Assembly: GCF_900116515.1 (NCBI RefSeq)
Contig: NZ_FPBA01000015.1
Location: forward strand, 62,001-126,000
Direction: 5' to 3'
DNA length: 64,000 nt
Source of the DNA: Geodermatophilus amargosae
GTDB taxonomy: Bacteria; Actinomycetota; Actinomycetes; Mycobacteriales; Geodermatophilaceae
Shown here: positions 34,035-44,339 of the stretch, piece after piece
Position numbering within the stretch: the stretch's first letter is position 1
Layout: the number at the start of each line of letters is the position of its first letter
Translations under genes and position numbers: made by a program
The notes under the pieces: model-generated
Told to the model about the DNA's origin: nothing
The model's database searches: none
The model's input: only the letters and a program-made list of their open reading frames with translations

Positions 34035-35089
34035 CCAGCACGGCCCCCCGCAAGAAGCTCACCACCTCGGCGATGATCGCCTCCTTCGCCGACCCCGGTC
34101 AGCGCACGACGAGCGCTCCGTTCGGGCACGCGCTCAACCGCCTGGCCGAGGAGCGGCCCGAGATCGTCGGGCTCTCGGCCGACCTGGCCAAGTACACCGA
34201 CATGCACGTGTTCCGCGACGCCCACCCGGACCGCTTCTTCCAGATGGGCATGGCCGAGCAGGTCATGCTCGGCGCGGCGGCCGGGATGGCCGAGGTGGGA
34301 CTCGTGCCGTTCGCGTCCACCTACTCGGTCTTCGCCACCCGGCGCGCCTACGACTTCCTCTGCCTCGACATCGCCGAGCCCGGGCTGAACGTCAACGTCG
34401 TCGGGGCCCTGCCCGGGCTCACCACCGGCTACGGGCCCAGCCACCAGGCCACCGAGGACCTGGCGATCCTGCGCGGCTGCCCGAACCTGACGATCGTCGA
34501 TCCCTGCGACTCCGTCGACATCGAGCAGGCCGTGCCGGCGCTGGCGGCCGCACCGGGCCCCACCTACCTGCGGCTGCTGCGCGGTGCGGTGCCCACGGTG
34601 CTCGACGAGTACGACTACCGCTTCGAGCTCGGCAAGGCCGCCGAGCTGCGCACCGGCCGCGACGTCGTCCTCGTCTCCACGGGCCTCATGACCATGAGGG
34701 CGCTGCAGGCCGCGGCCCGGCTGGAGGCCGACTCCGTCGACGTCGCCGTGCTCCACGTGCCGACGATCAAGCCGCTGGACACCGAGGCGATCCTGCGGGC
34801 GGCGCGGACGGACCGGCTGCTGGTGACCCTGGAGAACCACACCGTGATCGGCGGGCTGGCGGAGTCGGTCGCCTCGACCCTCGCCTTCGCCGGCGTCGGC
34901 ACCCGGGTGGTGCCCGTCGCGCTGCCCGACGAGTTCCTCGCCGCCGGTGCCCTGCCCACCCTGCACGACCGCTACGGCCTGTCCACCGACGCCGTCGTCG
35001 CCCGGGTCAAGGCCGAGCTCGGCGGCGCCGCCGCCGGACACCGACCACCGGCGGTCTGGCCCGCCGATCCCGCCCCCGCCACCGCCTGA
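34031..35089 (+). CDS. Transketolase, C-terminal subunit
   Basis: A 352-residue partner subunit with the pyrimidine-binding domain. Landmarks are PEIVGLSADLAKYTDM, the catalytic Glu in FFQMGMAEQVMLGAAAGMA (about residues 73-91), and VPFASTYSVFATRRAYD. The C-terminal transketolase domain (VVLVSTGLMTMRALQAA onwards) completes it. Together with the N-terminal subunit it forms the complete active site and moves a two-carbon ketol unit. Its ATG overlaps the stop of the previous gene. The substrate is not evident; no sugar kinase is in the operon, so it may act on a phosphorylated sugar made elsewhere or on a non-phosphorylated acid. Confidence 0.9.
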   Translation: MTSTAPRKKLTTSAMIASFADPGQRTTSAPFGHALNRLAEERPEIVGLSADLAKYTDMHVFRDAHPDRFFQMGMAEQVMLGAAAGMAEVGLVPFASTYSVFATRRAYDFLCLDIAEPGLNVNVVGALPGLTTGYGPSHQATEDLAILRGCPNLTIVDPCDSVDIEQAVPALAAAPGPTYLRLLRGAVPTVLDEYDYRFELGKAAELRTGRDVVLVSTGLMTMRALQAAARLEADSVDVAVLHVPTIKPLDTEAILRAARTDRLLVTLENHTVIGGLAESVASTLAFAGVGTRVVPVALPDEFLAAGALPTLHDRYGLSTDAVVARVKAELGGAAAGHRPPAVWPADPAPATA

Positions 35090-35108
35090 ACCCCTGGAGG
35101 TACACACC

Positions 35109-35870
35109 ATGTCCGTGACCGACAAGACCGCCGTCGTCACCGGCGCCGGCTCCACGCGCGGCATCGGCCGCGCCACCGCCCACACCCTCGCCGCCGCGGG
35201 CTGGCACGTCGCCGTCCTCGACCTCGACGAGGCCAGCGCCAAGGACGCCGCCCACGAGGTCGCCGAACGCTCCGGCGTGCAGGCTCTGGGCGTCGGCTGC
35301 GACGTCACCCACGAGGCCTCCGTCGAGGACGCGCTCGCCGTCCTCGAGGACTCGCTGCCGCCCGTCGGGGCCCTCGTCAACAACGCCGGCATCACCTCGC
35401 CGACGCCCTTCCTCGAGGTCAGCGGGGAGGAGTGGGACCGCATCTTCGCCGTCAACGTGCGGGGTGCGTTCAACGTGACCCGGCGCCTGGCGCCCGGCAT
35501 GGCCGAACGCGGCTTCGGCCGCATCGTCTTCCTCTCCTCGGTCTCGGCCGAGCGGGGCGGCGGCGTCTTCGGCGGGGTGGCCTACTCCGCCGCCAAGGCC
35601 GGCCAGCTGGGCTTCACCCGGGCCCTCGCCCGCGAGCTGGGCCCGCACGGCGTCACGGTCAACGCCGTGGCCCCGGGCCTGATCGACACCGACATCACCG
35701 GCGGGGCCCTGGAGGGCGAGCGCAAGGCGCAACTGCTCGCCGGGATCCCCGTCGGCCGCAACGGGAACGTCCACGACGTCGCCGACCTCATCACCTACCT
35801 CTGCCGCGAGGAATCCGGTTACATCACCGGTGCCACCTACGACGTCAACGGAGGGGCACACATCCACTGA
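35109..35870 (+). CDS. Short-chain dehydrogenase/reductase
   Basis: A 253-residue classical SDR. The cofactor motif is [10 protein letters not shown] (residues about 11-20), with Asp after the second strand (VLDLDE) indicating NAD preference. NNAGI and the catalytic Ser in FLSSVSAE follow, then YSAAK (Tyr/Lys). The C terminus ends in the typical GATYDVNGG. It closes the GntP-transketolase operon, 19 bases after the transketolase C subunit, so it most likely oxidises or reduces a sugar or sugar acid to prepare or finish the transketolase reaction. Confidence 0.9.
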   Translation: MSVTDKTAVVTGAGSTRGIGRATAHTLAAAGWHVAVLDLDEASAKDAAHEVAERSGVQALGVGCDVTHEASVEDALAVLEDSLPPVGALVNNAGITSPTPFLEVSGEEWDRIFAVNVRGAFNVTRRLAPGMAERGFGRIVFLSSVSAERGGGVFGGVAYSAAKAGQLGFTRALARELGPHGVTVNAVAPGLIDTDITGGALEGERKAQLLAGIPVGRNGNVHDVADLITYLCREESGYITGATYDVNGGAHIH

Positions 35871-35963
35871 CCGCCCGCGCGCGGACAGGGAGCCACGCGC
35901 TCGCCGGTGGCCGGGCACACCGCCACCGGCGAGCGCGGGCACACGACAGATGGGGGAGCACCC

Positions 35964-36863
35964 GTGCAGAGCTCGCCGTCGACCGACACGCCCGCGGACC
36001 CCGACCGGGCCTCCGGGGAGGCGGTCGTCCCGGTCTTCTTCCTGTCCGACAGCACGGGGATCAGCGCCGAGACGATGGGCAACGCGCTGCTCATCCAGTT
36101 CCCCGACGTGTCCTTCGAGCGCACGCTGATCCCCTTCATCTCCACCGTCGAGCAGGCCCGCGAGGTCGTGGCCCAGCTCGACGCGGCGATGGAGGGCCCC
36201 GTGCCCCCGCTGGTGTTCACCACCGCGGCGGTCGACGAGGTCCGCGAGGAACTGCTGCGCACCAAGGCCCCGATCATCGACTTCTTCGGGCTGCACATGA
36301 GCCGGGTGGAGGAGCAGCTGGGAGCCCGCGGCCTGCGCGAGGCCCGTCGGCTGCACGGCGTCGGGGACGTGCGGCGCTACAACGACCGGATGGCGGCGAT
36401 CGAGTTCGCCATCGAGCACGACGACGGCCTGGGCTCCCGCGGGCTGGACCGTGCCGACGTCATCCTGCTGGCGCCCAGCCGGTGCGGGAAGACCCCGACG
36501 GCGATGTACCTGGCCCTGCAGCACGGCCTGTTCGTCGCGAACTACCCCCTGGTCGACGAGGACCTGGAGACCACCGACCTGCCTCGCCCGGTGCGGGACC
36601 TGCGCGACAAGTGCTTCGGGCTCACCACCACGGTGTCCCGGCTCAGCCGGGTCCGCCAGGAGCGCCGTCCCGACTCGCGGTACTCCTCCGAGGAGCAGTG
36701 CCGCTTCGAGCTGCGCCGGGCGACGGCGATGTACGAGGCTCACGACCTGCCCACGGTGGACACCTCGGCGGCCTCCGTCGAGGAGATCGCCACCGTCGTG
36801 ATCCAGACCCTGGCCCGGCAACGGCGCCGCGACCTCCGTCGAGGAAGGACCACCCGTCCATGA
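35964..36863 (+). CDS. ppsR: PEP synthase regulatory protein (kinase/pyrophosphorylase)
   Basis: A 299-residue DUF299 protein. Family members switch phosphoenolpyruvate synthase off by ADP-dependent phosphorylation and on by phosphate-dependent dephosphorylation. Landmarks are [20 protein letters not shown] (residues about 24-43), a P-loop-like [15 protein letters not shown] (about 172-186) and [13 protein letters not shown]. Length is a little longer than enteric PpsR because of a polar N-terminal tail. GTG 35964 has GGGGGAG nearby. Its stop overlaps the ppsA start (ATGA), the conserved pairing that fixes the target. Confidence 0.93.
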   Translation: MQSSPSTDTPADPDRASGEAVVPVFFLSDSTGISAETMGNALLIQFPDVSFERTLIPFISTVEQAREVVAQLDAAMEGPVPPLVFTTAAVDEVREELLRTKAPIIDFFGLHMSRVEEQLGARGLREARRLHGVGDVRRYNDRMAAIEFAIEHDDGLGSRGLDRADVILLAPSRCGKTPTAMYLALQHGLFVANYPLVDEDLETTDLPRPVRDLRDKCFGLTTTVSRLSRVRQERRPDSRYSSEEQCRFELRRATAMYEAHDLPTVDTSAASVEEIATVVIQTLARQRRRDLRRGRTTRP

Positions 36864-39283
36864 GCACCGACACCGCACCCGAGCGCCGCACGACGGGGGA
36901 CACGACCGACGGCGCCGACAACGTCCGCTGGTTCGCCGAGCTGGGGCTGGGCGACCTGGAGGTCGTCGGCGGCAAGAACGCCTCGCTCGGCGAGATGATC
37001 TCCAACCTGGCCGACGCCGGGGTCAGCGTCCCCGACGGCTTCGCGACCACGGCCGCGGCCTACCAGCGCTTCCTCGGCGACACCGGGCTGGCGCAGCGGA
37101 TCGCCGAGCGGCTGCGCACGCTGGACACCGACGACGTCCGCGCGCTCTCGGCGGCCGGCAGGGAGATCCGGCAGGCGGTCGTCGAGCAGCCCTTCCCGCC
37201 GGCCCTGGAGGCCGACATCCGGGCGGCCTACGCCCGGCTGGCCGGGGACGACGCGGAGGCCTCCTTCGCGGTGCGCTCCAGCGCGACGGCCGAGGACCTG
37301 CCCGACGCCTCCTTCGCCGGGCAGCAGGAGACGTTCCTCAACGTGCGGGGCATCGACGCGGTGCTGCAGGCCGTCCGGGAGGTCTACGCCTCGCTCTACA
37401 ACGACCGGGCGATCGCCTACCGGGTGCACCACGGGTTCGACCACGAGTCGGTGTCGCTGTCGGCGGGCGTGCAGCGGATGGTGCGCTCGGACGTGGGTGC
37501 CTCCGGGGTGCTGTTCACCATGGACACCGAGTCCGGCTTCCGGGACGCCGTCTTCGTGACGTCGGCCTACGGCCTGGGCGAGGGGGTCGTGCAGGGCGCG
37601 GTCAACCCCGACGAGTTCTACGTCTACAAGCCCGCCCTGCGGGCCGGGCGCCCGGCGATCCTCAAGCGGGGCGTGGGGGAGAAGGCCACCAAGATGGTCT
37701 ACACCGACTCTCCCGAGGTGGGCCGGACGACGGCGTTCGTCGACGTCGACCCCGCCGAGCGCCGGCGGCTGTCCCTCACCGACGACGAGGTCACCGAGCT
37801 GGCCCGCCAGGCGCTGAGGATCGAGGAGCACTACGGCCGGCCCATGGACATCGAGTGGGGCAAGGACGGCCTCACGGGTGACATCTACATCCTCCAGGCG
37901 CGCCCGGAGACGGTGCAGTCCCGCTCCGGCAACAGCACGGAGCGCTACCGGCTGACCGGTTCCGGCGACGTGCTGGTCGAGGGGCGGGCCATCGGGCAGA
38001 AGATCGGCGCCGGTCCCGTCCGGGTGCTCTCCGACATCGAGGAGATGGACGCGTTCACGCCCGGGGACGTGCTCGTCGCGGACATGACCGACCCGGACTG
38101 GGAACCGATCATGAAGCGCGCCTCGGCGATCGTGACCAACCGCGGCGGGCGGACGTGCCACGCGGCGATCATCGCCCGCGAGCTCGGCATCCCCGCCGTC
38201 GTCGGCACCGGGAGCGCCACCCGGACCCTGAGCGACGGCGACCCCGTCACCGTCTCGTGCGCCGAGGGCGACACCGGCCTGGTCTACGCCGGGGAGGTGG
38301 GTTTCGAGGTGGAGGAGACCCGCCTGGACGCCATGCCGGAGATCCCCACCAAGATCATGATGAACGTGGGGACGCCCGAGCAGGCCTTCGCCTTCTCCCG
38401 GCTGCCGCACGCCGGCGTCGGCCTGGCCCGGCTGGAGTTCGTCATCAACCGGCAGATCGGCATCCACCCGCGCGCGCTGCTGGACCTCGACGACCTCGAC
38501 GCACCGCTCAAGGCCAAGGTCGAGGAGCGGATCGTGGCCTACCCCTCGGCGCGGGACTTCTTCGTGCAGCGGGTCGCCGAGGGCGTCTCCATGATCGCCG
38601 CGGCGTTCGCCCCCGAGCCGGTCATCGTGCGGATGAGCGACTTCAAGTCCAACGAGTACGCCAACCTCCTCGGCGGCGAGCTGTACGAGCCGCACGAGGA
38701 GAACCCGATGATCGGCTACCGCGGGGCCTCCCGGTACCTGTCGGCCGACTTCGCCGAGTGCTTCGCCATGGAGTGCGAGGCGCTGCGCTTCGTCCGCGAC
38801 GAGATGGGCCTGACGAACGTCAAGATCATGATCCCGTTCGTCCGGACGGTGAAGGAGATCGAGGGCGTGGTGCGCCTGCTGGGCGAGCACGGGCTGCGCC
38901 GCGGGGAGAACGACCTGTCCGTGGTGATGATGTGCGAGCTGCCCTCCAACGCGCTGCTGGCCGACGCATTCCTCGACCACGTCGACGGGTTCTCCATCGG
39001 CTCCAACGACATGACACAGCTGACCCTGGGGCTCGACCGCGACTCCGCCCTCGTCGCCGGGGGCTTCGACGAGCGCGACCCGGCGGTGCTGGCCCTGCTG
39101 GAGATGGCGATCCGGGCGTGCCTGGAGCGCGGCAAGTACGTCGGCATCTGCGGCCAGGGCCCCAGCGACCACCCCGACCTCGCGGAGTGGCTCGTGGCGC
39201 AGGGGATCGGGTCGATGTCCCTGAACCCCGACACCGTCGTCGACACCTGGCTGCACCTGGCCCGCACCGCCCGCACGACCTGA
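36860..39283 (+). CDS. ppsA: Phosphoenolpyruvate synthase
   Basis: PEP synthase (EC 2.7.9.2) converts pyruvate and ATP to PEP, AMP and phosphate, opening gluconeogenesis. The 807-residue product has the ATP-grasp domain ([13 protein letters not shown] near the start, [20 protein letters not shown]). The swivelling phospho-His domain [16 protein letters not shown] contains the catalytic His, with the adjacent Thr being the regulatory site in this family. The C-terminal PEP-binding barrel includes [29 protein letters not shown] and [11 protein letters not shown]. Length is normal. It is translationally coupled to ppsR and followed by a strong hairpin at 39300-39331. Confidence 0.96.
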   Translation: MSTDTAPERRTTGDTTDGADNVRWFAELGLGDLEVVGGKNASLGEMISNLADAGVSVPDGFATTAAAYQRFLGDTGLAQRIAERLRTLDTDDVRALSAAGREIRQAVVEQPFPPALEADIRAAYARLAGDDAEASFAVRSSATAEDLPDASFAGQQETFLNVRGIDAVLQAVREVYASLYNDRAIAYRVHHGFDHESVSLSAGVQRMVRSDVGASGVLFTMDTESGFRDAVFVTSAYGLGEGVVQGAVNPDEFYVYKPALRAGRPAILKRGVGEKATKMVYTDSPEVGRTTAFVDVDPAERRRLSLTDDEVTELARQALRIEEHYGRPMDIEWGKDGLTGDIYILQARPETVQSRSGNSTERYRLTGSGDVLVEGRAIGQKIGAGPVRVLSDIEEMDAFTPGDVLVADMTDPDWEPIMKRASAIVTNRGGRTCHAAIIARELGIPAVVGTGSATRTLSDGDPVTVSCAEGDTGLVYAGEVGFEVEETRLDAMPEIPTKIMMNVGTPEQAFAFSRLPHAGVGLARLEFVINRQIGIHPRALLDLDDLDAPLKAKVEERIVAYPSARDFFVQRVAEGVSMIAAAFAPEPVIVRMSDFKSNEYANLLGGELYEPHEENPMIGYRGASRYLSADFAECFAMECEALRFVRDEMGLTNVKIMIPFVRTVKEIEGVVRLLGEHGLRRGENDLSVVMMCELPSNALLADAFLDHVDGFSIGSNDMTQLTLGLDRDSALVAGGFDERDPAVLALLEMAIRACLERGKYVGICGQGPSDHPDLAEWLVAQGIGSMSLNPDTVVDTWLHLARTARTT

Positions 39284-39299
39284 GGCAGGGCACGGCTCC

Positions 39300-39331
39300 G
39301 GCACCCGTGGCGTCCGGCCGCCACGGGTGCC
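39300..39331 (+). terminator. Hairpin terminator after ppsA
   Basis: A perfect 12-bp stem (GGCACCCGTGGC at 39300-39311 with GCCACGGGTGCC at 39320-39331) and an 8-base loop lies 17 bases after the ppsA stop. It is a convincing end for the ppsR-ppsA transcript and separates it from the GH65 gene. Confidence 0.8.
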
Positions 39332-39437
39332 CGGTGCCCCCGGTCCTCCGGATCGCGCCGGCGCGAGCCGACCGGTAGGACGGGAGCGGGACGCCACCGG
39401 CGCCCCGATCCCTGCTCCGAGGACGCGAGGCCCCGAC

Positions 39438-41771
39438 GTGACCGCCCCGAGACTGGACACCGACCCGTGGCTGGTGCGCGAGCCGCACGTGGACCCCGGG
39501 GCGCTCGCCGTCGCCGAGTCCGTCTTCAGCCTCTCGAACGGCTACGTCGGGGTCCGGGGGACGCTCGACGAGGTCGAGCCCTTCAGCATGCGGGGCACCT
39601 ACCTGTCCGGGGTGTTCGAGACGCACCCGCTGTCCTATCCCGAGGGCGGCTACGGGCAGCCCGAGGAGGGGCAGGCGATGCTCACCGTCGCCGAGGGCAC
39701 GCCGCTGCGCCTCCTGGTCGACGGGATCCCGCTCGACGTGCGGGAGGTCGGGCCGCAGGTCCACGAACGCACGCTGGACCTGCGCGCCGGCACGCTCGAC
39801 CGCCGCCTGTGCTGGACGGCGCCGTCGGGCACGTCGCTGGAGGTGACCTCACGACGGCTCGTCTCCCTGCGGGAGCGGTCGACCGTCGCCGTGCGGTACG
39901 AGGTCCGGGCCCTGGACGGGCCTGCCCACGTCGTCGTGCGGTCCGAGCTGGTCGACGGGGAGGTCACGCCCACCGGCGTGGACAACGACGACCCGCGGGT
40001 CGCGGAGGTCCTGGACCACGCCTTCGAGCCGCTCGCCTCCGTCCGCGCGGCGAGCGGCGGCGCCCTCGCGTCGCGGACGCGCCGCTCGGGCATCAGCGTC
40101 GCCGCCGCGGTCGGCCACGTGGTCGACGGCGGGCGGGTGGGCACGGAGGCAGGCCCGCAGCGGGTCGTCACCACGGTCGCCGCCGACCTGCTCCCCGGGC
40201 AGCGGCTCACGATCGTCAAGGCGGTCACCCACACCTGGTCGCACGACGCCGCGGCCGACTCCCTGGTCGGCGAGGCGTGCGCCGCCCTGGACTCCGCCCT
40301 CGACCTCGGGTGGGAGGGGCTGCTCGCCGGGCAGCGGGCCGCGCTCGACGAGCTGTGGGCCACGGCGGACGTCGAGGTCGACGGCGACCCCGAGCTCCAG
40401 CAGGCGCTGCGCTACGCCGTCTTCCAGCTGTTCTGCTCCGCCGCCTGCATCTCCGGTGCCCCCGTCGGCGCCAAGGGACTGACCGGCCGGGGCTACAGCG
40501 GCCACACGTTCTGGGACGTCGAGGGGTTCGTCCTGCCCGCCCTGTCCCTGCTGCACCCGGACGCCGCGAGGCGTCTGCTGCTGTGGCGCTCGGCCACGCT
40601 GGACCTGGCCCGCGAGCGTGCCCGGACGCTCGGGCACGCGGGGGCGTCCTTCCCCTGGCGCACGATCAGCGGGCGCGAGGTCTCCGCGTACTGGCCGGCG
40701 AGCACGGCGGCCATGCACGTCAACGCCGACATCGCCCGCGCCTTCTGGCTCCACCAGAACGTCACGGGCGAGGACCTCGACTCCGTCGGGGGCCTCGAGG
40801 TGCTCGTCGAGACGGCCCGGCTGTGGATGGCCATCGGCCACGAGGACGCGGCCGGCGGCTGGCACCTGTTCGGCATGACGGGGCCGGACGAGTACACCGG
40901 GGTCGTCGACGACAACGTCTTCACCAACCTCATGGCGAAGCGCAACCTCCAGCGTGCCGCCGAGGCGTGCCGGAGGCTGCAGGCGCGGGCGGCGGAGCTG
41001 GGGGTCGACCCCACCGAGATCTCGGCGTGGCGGTCGGCGGCGGAGGCCGTCCACGTCCCGTGGGACGAGGGACTGCGCGTGCACCCCATGAACGCGAACT
41101 TCACCACCTACCGGGAGTGGCCGTTCGAGGACCAGCGCGAGGCCTACCCGGTGCAGGAGCACCAGCACTACGCGACGTTCTACCGGCGTCAGGTGCTCAA
41201 GCAGGCCGACCTCGTCCTGGCCCTGTGGTGGTGCCGCGAGGACTTCACCAGCGAGGAGGTGGCCCGCGACCTCGAGTACTACGAGGCGCGCACCGTCCGG
41301 GACTCCTCCCTGTCCGCCGCCGTCCAGGCGGTCGTGTGCGCCCAGGCGCAGCACCCCGACCTCGCCCTGCGCTACCTCCGGGAGTGCGCCCTCGTGGACC
41401 TGCGCGACGTGCAGGGGGACACCGAGAAGGGGCTGCACCTGGCCGCGGTGGCAGGTGCGTGGCTCGCGTTCGTCGCCGGTCTCGGCGGGCTGCGCGAGGA
41501 CGGCGAGGACCTCGAGATCGCGCCCCTGCTGCCGTCCTCCCTCTCCCGCACCGCCTACTCCGTCACCTGGCGCGGCCGGCTGCTCCGCGTCGAGACGACG
41601 CGGGAGGGCACGACGGTCACGCTCGTGCGCGGCGAGGGGCCGGTGACGGTCGTCGTGGACGGCGCGCCGCTGCCGGTGACGGCTGCCGCACCCGGCCACG
41701 CCCCGCTGCGCGCCCCGACCCCGTTGCTCGCCGAGCCGAGGCAGCCCGCCGGTCGCGAACCGCGCACCTGA
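39438..41771 (+). CDS. Glycoside hydrolase family 65 enzyme (disaccharide phosphorylase-like)
   Basis: A 777-residue GH65 protein. The N-terminal beta-sandwich begins DPWLVREPHVDP and contains SLSNGYVGVRGTLDE. The (alpha/alpha)6 barrel includes GRGYSGHTFWDVEGFVLPAL and the catalytic Glu in MTGPDEYTGVVDDNVFTN (about residues 478-495). NANFTTYREW and DTEKGLHLAAVAGAWLAF follow, then a small C-terminal beta domain. Relatives phosphorolyse maltose, trehalose, kojibiose or nigerose to beta-glucose 1-phosphate. The specific sugar cannot be told, and the beta-phosphoglucomutase that usually accompanies it is absent here. GTG 39438. Confidence 0.9.
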   Translation: MTAPRLDTDPWLVREPHVDPGALAVAESVFSLSNGYVGVRGTLDEVEPFSMRGTYLSGVFETHPLSYPEGGYGQPEEGQAMLTVAEGTPLRLLVDGIPLDVREVGPQVHERTLDLRAGTLDRRLCWTAPSGTSLEVTSRRLVSLRERSTVAVRYEVRALDGPAHVVVRSELVDGEVTPTGVDNDDPRVAEVLDHAFEPLASVRAASGGALASRTRRSGISVAAAVGHVVDGGRVGTEAGPQRVVTTVAADLLPGQRLTIVKAVTHTWSHDAAADSLVGEACAALDSALDLGWEGLLAGQRAALDELWATADVEVDGDPELQQALRYAVFQLFCSAACISGAPVGAKGLTGRGYSGHTFWDVEGFVLPALSLLHPDAARRLLLWRSATLDLARERARTLGHAGASFPWRTISGREVSAYWPASTAAMHVNADIARAFWLHQNVTGEDLDSVGGLEVLVETARLWMAIGHEDAAGGWHLFGMTGPDEYTGVVDDNVFTNLMAKRNLQRAAEACRRLQARAAELGVDPTEISAWRSAAEAVHVPWDEGLRVHPMNANFTTYREWPFEDQREAYPVQEHQHYATFYRRQVLKQADLVLALWWCREDFTSEEVARDLEYYEARTVRDSSLSAAVQAVVCAQAQHPDLALRYLRECALVDLRDVQGDTEKGLHLAAVAGAWLAFVAGLGGLREDGEDLEIAPLLPSSLSRTAYSVTWRGRLLRVETTREGTTVTLVRGEGPVTVVVDGAPLPVTAAAPGHAPLRAPTPLLAEPRQPAGREPRT

Positions 41772-41786
41772 GCGCGCCGTCGCCGA

Positions 41787-42887
41787 CTACTCGGTGCCCT
41801 CGGCGGCGATGAGCTCGGCGACCTCCTCGGGCATCTGCGAGCAGTCGTCGTCGGAGGCCGGCTGGTCCTGGGCGAGCCCCTCGACGCCGGCGTCCTCGAC
41901 GGGCCCGAAGCCCTGCGCGGCGATGTGCCGCGGCACCCGGTTCTGCGCGTTGACCACGTGGGAGCGCGAGAGCCAGCCGAGGCCGTCGTCCACGTCGAAG
42001 TCGAGGCCGCCGCCCGGCGCCCGCTGGACGTGTCCCGGTGAGGGCAGCAGCCCGACCAGCTGCACGGCCCGGTCGACGGGCAGCGTGGACGGCGGGGTGT
42101 CGAAGTAGTACCAGCTGGCCGCGCAGATGCCGTAGACCCGCGGGCCCAGCTGGGCGTAGTTGACGTACAGCTCGAGCATGCGGCGGTCGTCGAGGACCAG
42201 CGCCAGCTCCGCCGACAGGCCGGCCTCGACCGCCTTGCGCCAGACGCTCATGTCCTGGTTGAGGAAGAGGTTCTTGGCCACCTGCTGCGGGATGGTCGAC
42301 CCCGACGGGTCGTCCTCCCCGCGCAGGTGCGCCTCGGCACGGCCGGACAGCTCGTCCCAGGTGAAGGCACCGGCGCGGTAGGGGAGCGGCTGGTCCTCGT
42401 GCGCGATGACCGCGGCGAGGAAGTTGCGCGACACGTACTCGACCGGCACCGACTGCTGCACCGCGCCCTGGTCGTTGGCCAGCATGAACGCCGTCGTCGG
42501 CGGGTCGACCCAGCGCAGTGACAGCAGGACCAGCGCCTGCAGCACGAACGCGATCAGCAGGCCGCGGCCGACACGGCGCCGCAGCCGGCGACGCCGGAGG
42601 CGCTCCCCGGCGTCCGGGGGCGCGACCTCCTCCCCGCGCCGCCGGGTGTCGGGACGACCGTCCTCGCGGGGGAGCGGAGCCCCCGGGGCCGGTGGCCACG
42701 GCCGGGACGGCGGAGGGGGTGCGGCCCACGGGTCCGCGGGTGGAGGCACGGCCGAGGGGTCGCCGTGCTCCGCGAGCCGCTCGTCGCCGGCCGGTGGGCG
42801 CGAGGTGCGGCGGGTGGGCACCCGGTCGGTCCACTGCTGCCGGGCCGGGGTCCCGTCGGGCGAGCGGCGGCGCGGTGGAAAGGGCAT
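41787..42887 (-). CDS. GT51 peptidoglycan transglycosylase, monofunctional
   Basis: A 366-residue protein. A Pro/Arg-rich cytoplasmic N terminus (about 1-115) is followed by one membrane helix (GLLIAFVLQALVLLSL) and a GT51 domain. The domain retains GSTIPQQVAKNLFLNQDMSV, the strong family signature, and LELYVNYAQLGPRVYGI. The motif holding the catalytic Glu is atypical: AAVIAHEDQPLPYRAGAFTW replaces the usual SEDxxFxxHxG. No transpeptidase domain follows, so it resembles MtgA-type enzymes that polymerise glycan strands from lipid II. ATG 42887 has AGGAGG upstream. It converges with the GH65 gene, only 15 bases apart. Confidence 0.82.
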   Translation of the reverse strand: MPFPPRRRSPDGTPARQQWTDRVPTRRTSRPPAGDERLAEHGDPSAVPPPADPWAAPPPPSRPWPPAPGAPLPREDGRPDTRRRGEEVAPPDAGERLRRRRLRRRVGRGLLIAFVLQALVLLSLRWVDPPTTAFMLANDQGAVQQSVPVEYVSRNFLAAVIAHEDQPLPYRAGAFTWDELSGRAEAHLRGEDDPSGSTIPQQVAKNLFLNQDMSVWRKAVEAGLSAELALVLDDRRMLELYVNYAQLGPRVYGICAASWYYFDTPPSTLPVDRAVQLVGLLPSPGHVQRAPGGGLDFDVDDGLGWLSRSHVVNAQNRVPRHIAAQGFGPVEDAGVEGLAQDQPASDDDCSQMPEEVAELIAAEGTE

Positions 42888-43039
42888 GCGGTGCTGTCCT
42901 CCTGTGACCCACTGTCCCGGTCCCCAGGCTACCGGGGGCGGTGGCGAACGCCCCGGACCGACGTCCAGGACGCTCGACGTCGAGACCGGGTCCCGCCGCC
43001 TCCGGGCGGGCACGGAACGGCCTCGTATCCTCCCGCGGC

Positions 43040-44209
43040 ATGCGCCCCTCGGCATCGGTCGACTCGGTCCGGAGCTGGGTGATGGTGGCCGCGGCGTTCG
43101 CCGCGATGTTCGCCTCGTTCGGGATCGCCTACTCCTTCGGCGCGTTCCTCGAGCCGATGGCGGAGGAGTTCGGCGCCGGCCGCGGCACCACGTCGGTCTT
43201 CTTCGCGCTGACCTCGCTCACGTACTTCGGCCTCGGCGCCCTCAGCGGCGTCGCGGTGGACCGCTACGGCCCCCGGCGCGTGCTGCTCGTCGGCGGGATC
43301 GCCCTCGGCGCCGGGCTGGCAGCGACGTCGCAGGCCGGTGAGCTGTGGATCGGGCTGCTCACCTACGGCCTGGGGGTCGGCATCGGGGTGGCCTGTGCCT
43401 ACGTCCCGATGGTGGCCGTCGTCAGCGGCTGGTTCGAGCGGCGGCGCACGCTGGCGATCGGGGTGGCGGTGACCGGCATCGGCCTGGGCACCCTCGCCGT
43501 CGCGCCGCTCGCCGCCGCGCTGATCGACGAGGTGGGGTGGCGGAACACCCACCTCCTGCTCGGGATGACCGGCGCAGCGGTGCTCGTGGTCTGCGCCCTG
43601 GTCGTCACCCGCCCGCCGGTGCAGACCGGGCCGGCCGCGCTGACGCTGGCCGAGGCGGTGCGCAATCGCGACTACCGACGGCTGTACCTGGCGTCCGGCC
43701 TGCTGTCCGTCGCGCTGTTCGTGCCGTTCGTGCACCTGCCCGGGTACGCCGTGGAGGCCGGGGTCGACCGGGTCGCGGCGGCGGCGCTGGTCGGGGTGAT
43801 CGGCGCCGCGAGCACCGCCGGCCGCCTGGTGCTCGGGGTGGTCGCGGCGAGGACCGGTGCGTTGCGCGCCTTCCAGGGCTGCTTCCTGACCATGGGCGCG
43901 AGCTTCGCGCTGTGGAGCCTGGGGAGCGGTGGGTACGGCGTGCTGTTCACCTTCGCCGTCGTGCTGGGGGTCGGCTACGGCGGGTTCGTGGCCCTCGGTC
44001 CCGCGGTCGTCGCCGAGCGGTTCGGCACCACGCGCCTGGGCGGGCTGCTGGGGGTGCTCTACACCAGCGCCGGGATCGGGTCGGCGGTGGGCGCTCCGCT
44101 CGCCGGTGTGGCCGTCGACGCCTCCGGCTCCTACGTCCCGGTCATCGCCGGGTGCCTGGTCCTCGGGGCGGCCGCGTTCCTGACCGTGCTCGGCGTCGGT
44201 CGCCGATGA
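43040..44209 (+). CDS. MFS transporter
   Basis: A 389-residue carrier with 12 predicted helices in two halves. The loop 2-3 motif GVAVDRYGPRRVLLVGG (about residues 69-85) is the MFS motif A, and VSGWFERRRTLAIGVAVTG follows helix 4. This pattern is typical of the monocarboxylate-transporter-like OFA subgroup, which often moves oxalate, formate or other small acids. ATG 43040. Convergent with the MerR gene; divergent from the transglycosylase with about 150 bases between. Substrate unknown. Confidence 0.88.
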   Translation: MRPSASVDSVRSWVMVAAAFAAMFASFGIAYSFGAFLEPMAEEFGAGRGTTSVFFALTSLTYFGLGALSGVAVDRYGPRRVLLVGGIALGAGLAATSQAGELWIGLLTYGLGVGIGVACAYVPMVAVVSGWFERRRTLAIGVAVTGIGLGTLAVAPLAAALIDEVGWRNTHLLLGMTGAAVLVVCALVVTRPPVQTGPAALTLAEAVRNRDYRRLYLASGLLSVALFVPFVHLPGYAVEAGVDRVAAAALVGVIGAASTAGRLVLGVVAARTGALRAFQGCFLTMGASFALWSLGSGGYGVLFTFAVVLGVGYGGFVALGPAVVAERFGTTRLGGLLGVLYTSAGIGSAVGAPLAGVAVDASGSYVPVIAGCLVLGAAAFLTVLGVGRR

Positions 44210-44339
44210 CGTCGCCGGCGGTCCGGCCGTCGAGCGCTCCCGTCGTCGGCTGAGCGCGGTCGTCAGCACGGCCCGTGCACGGGACGGCCCGGGACGCATC
44301 CGCTGCGCCCCCACGCCGACGTCGCGTCCGACCGACGTC

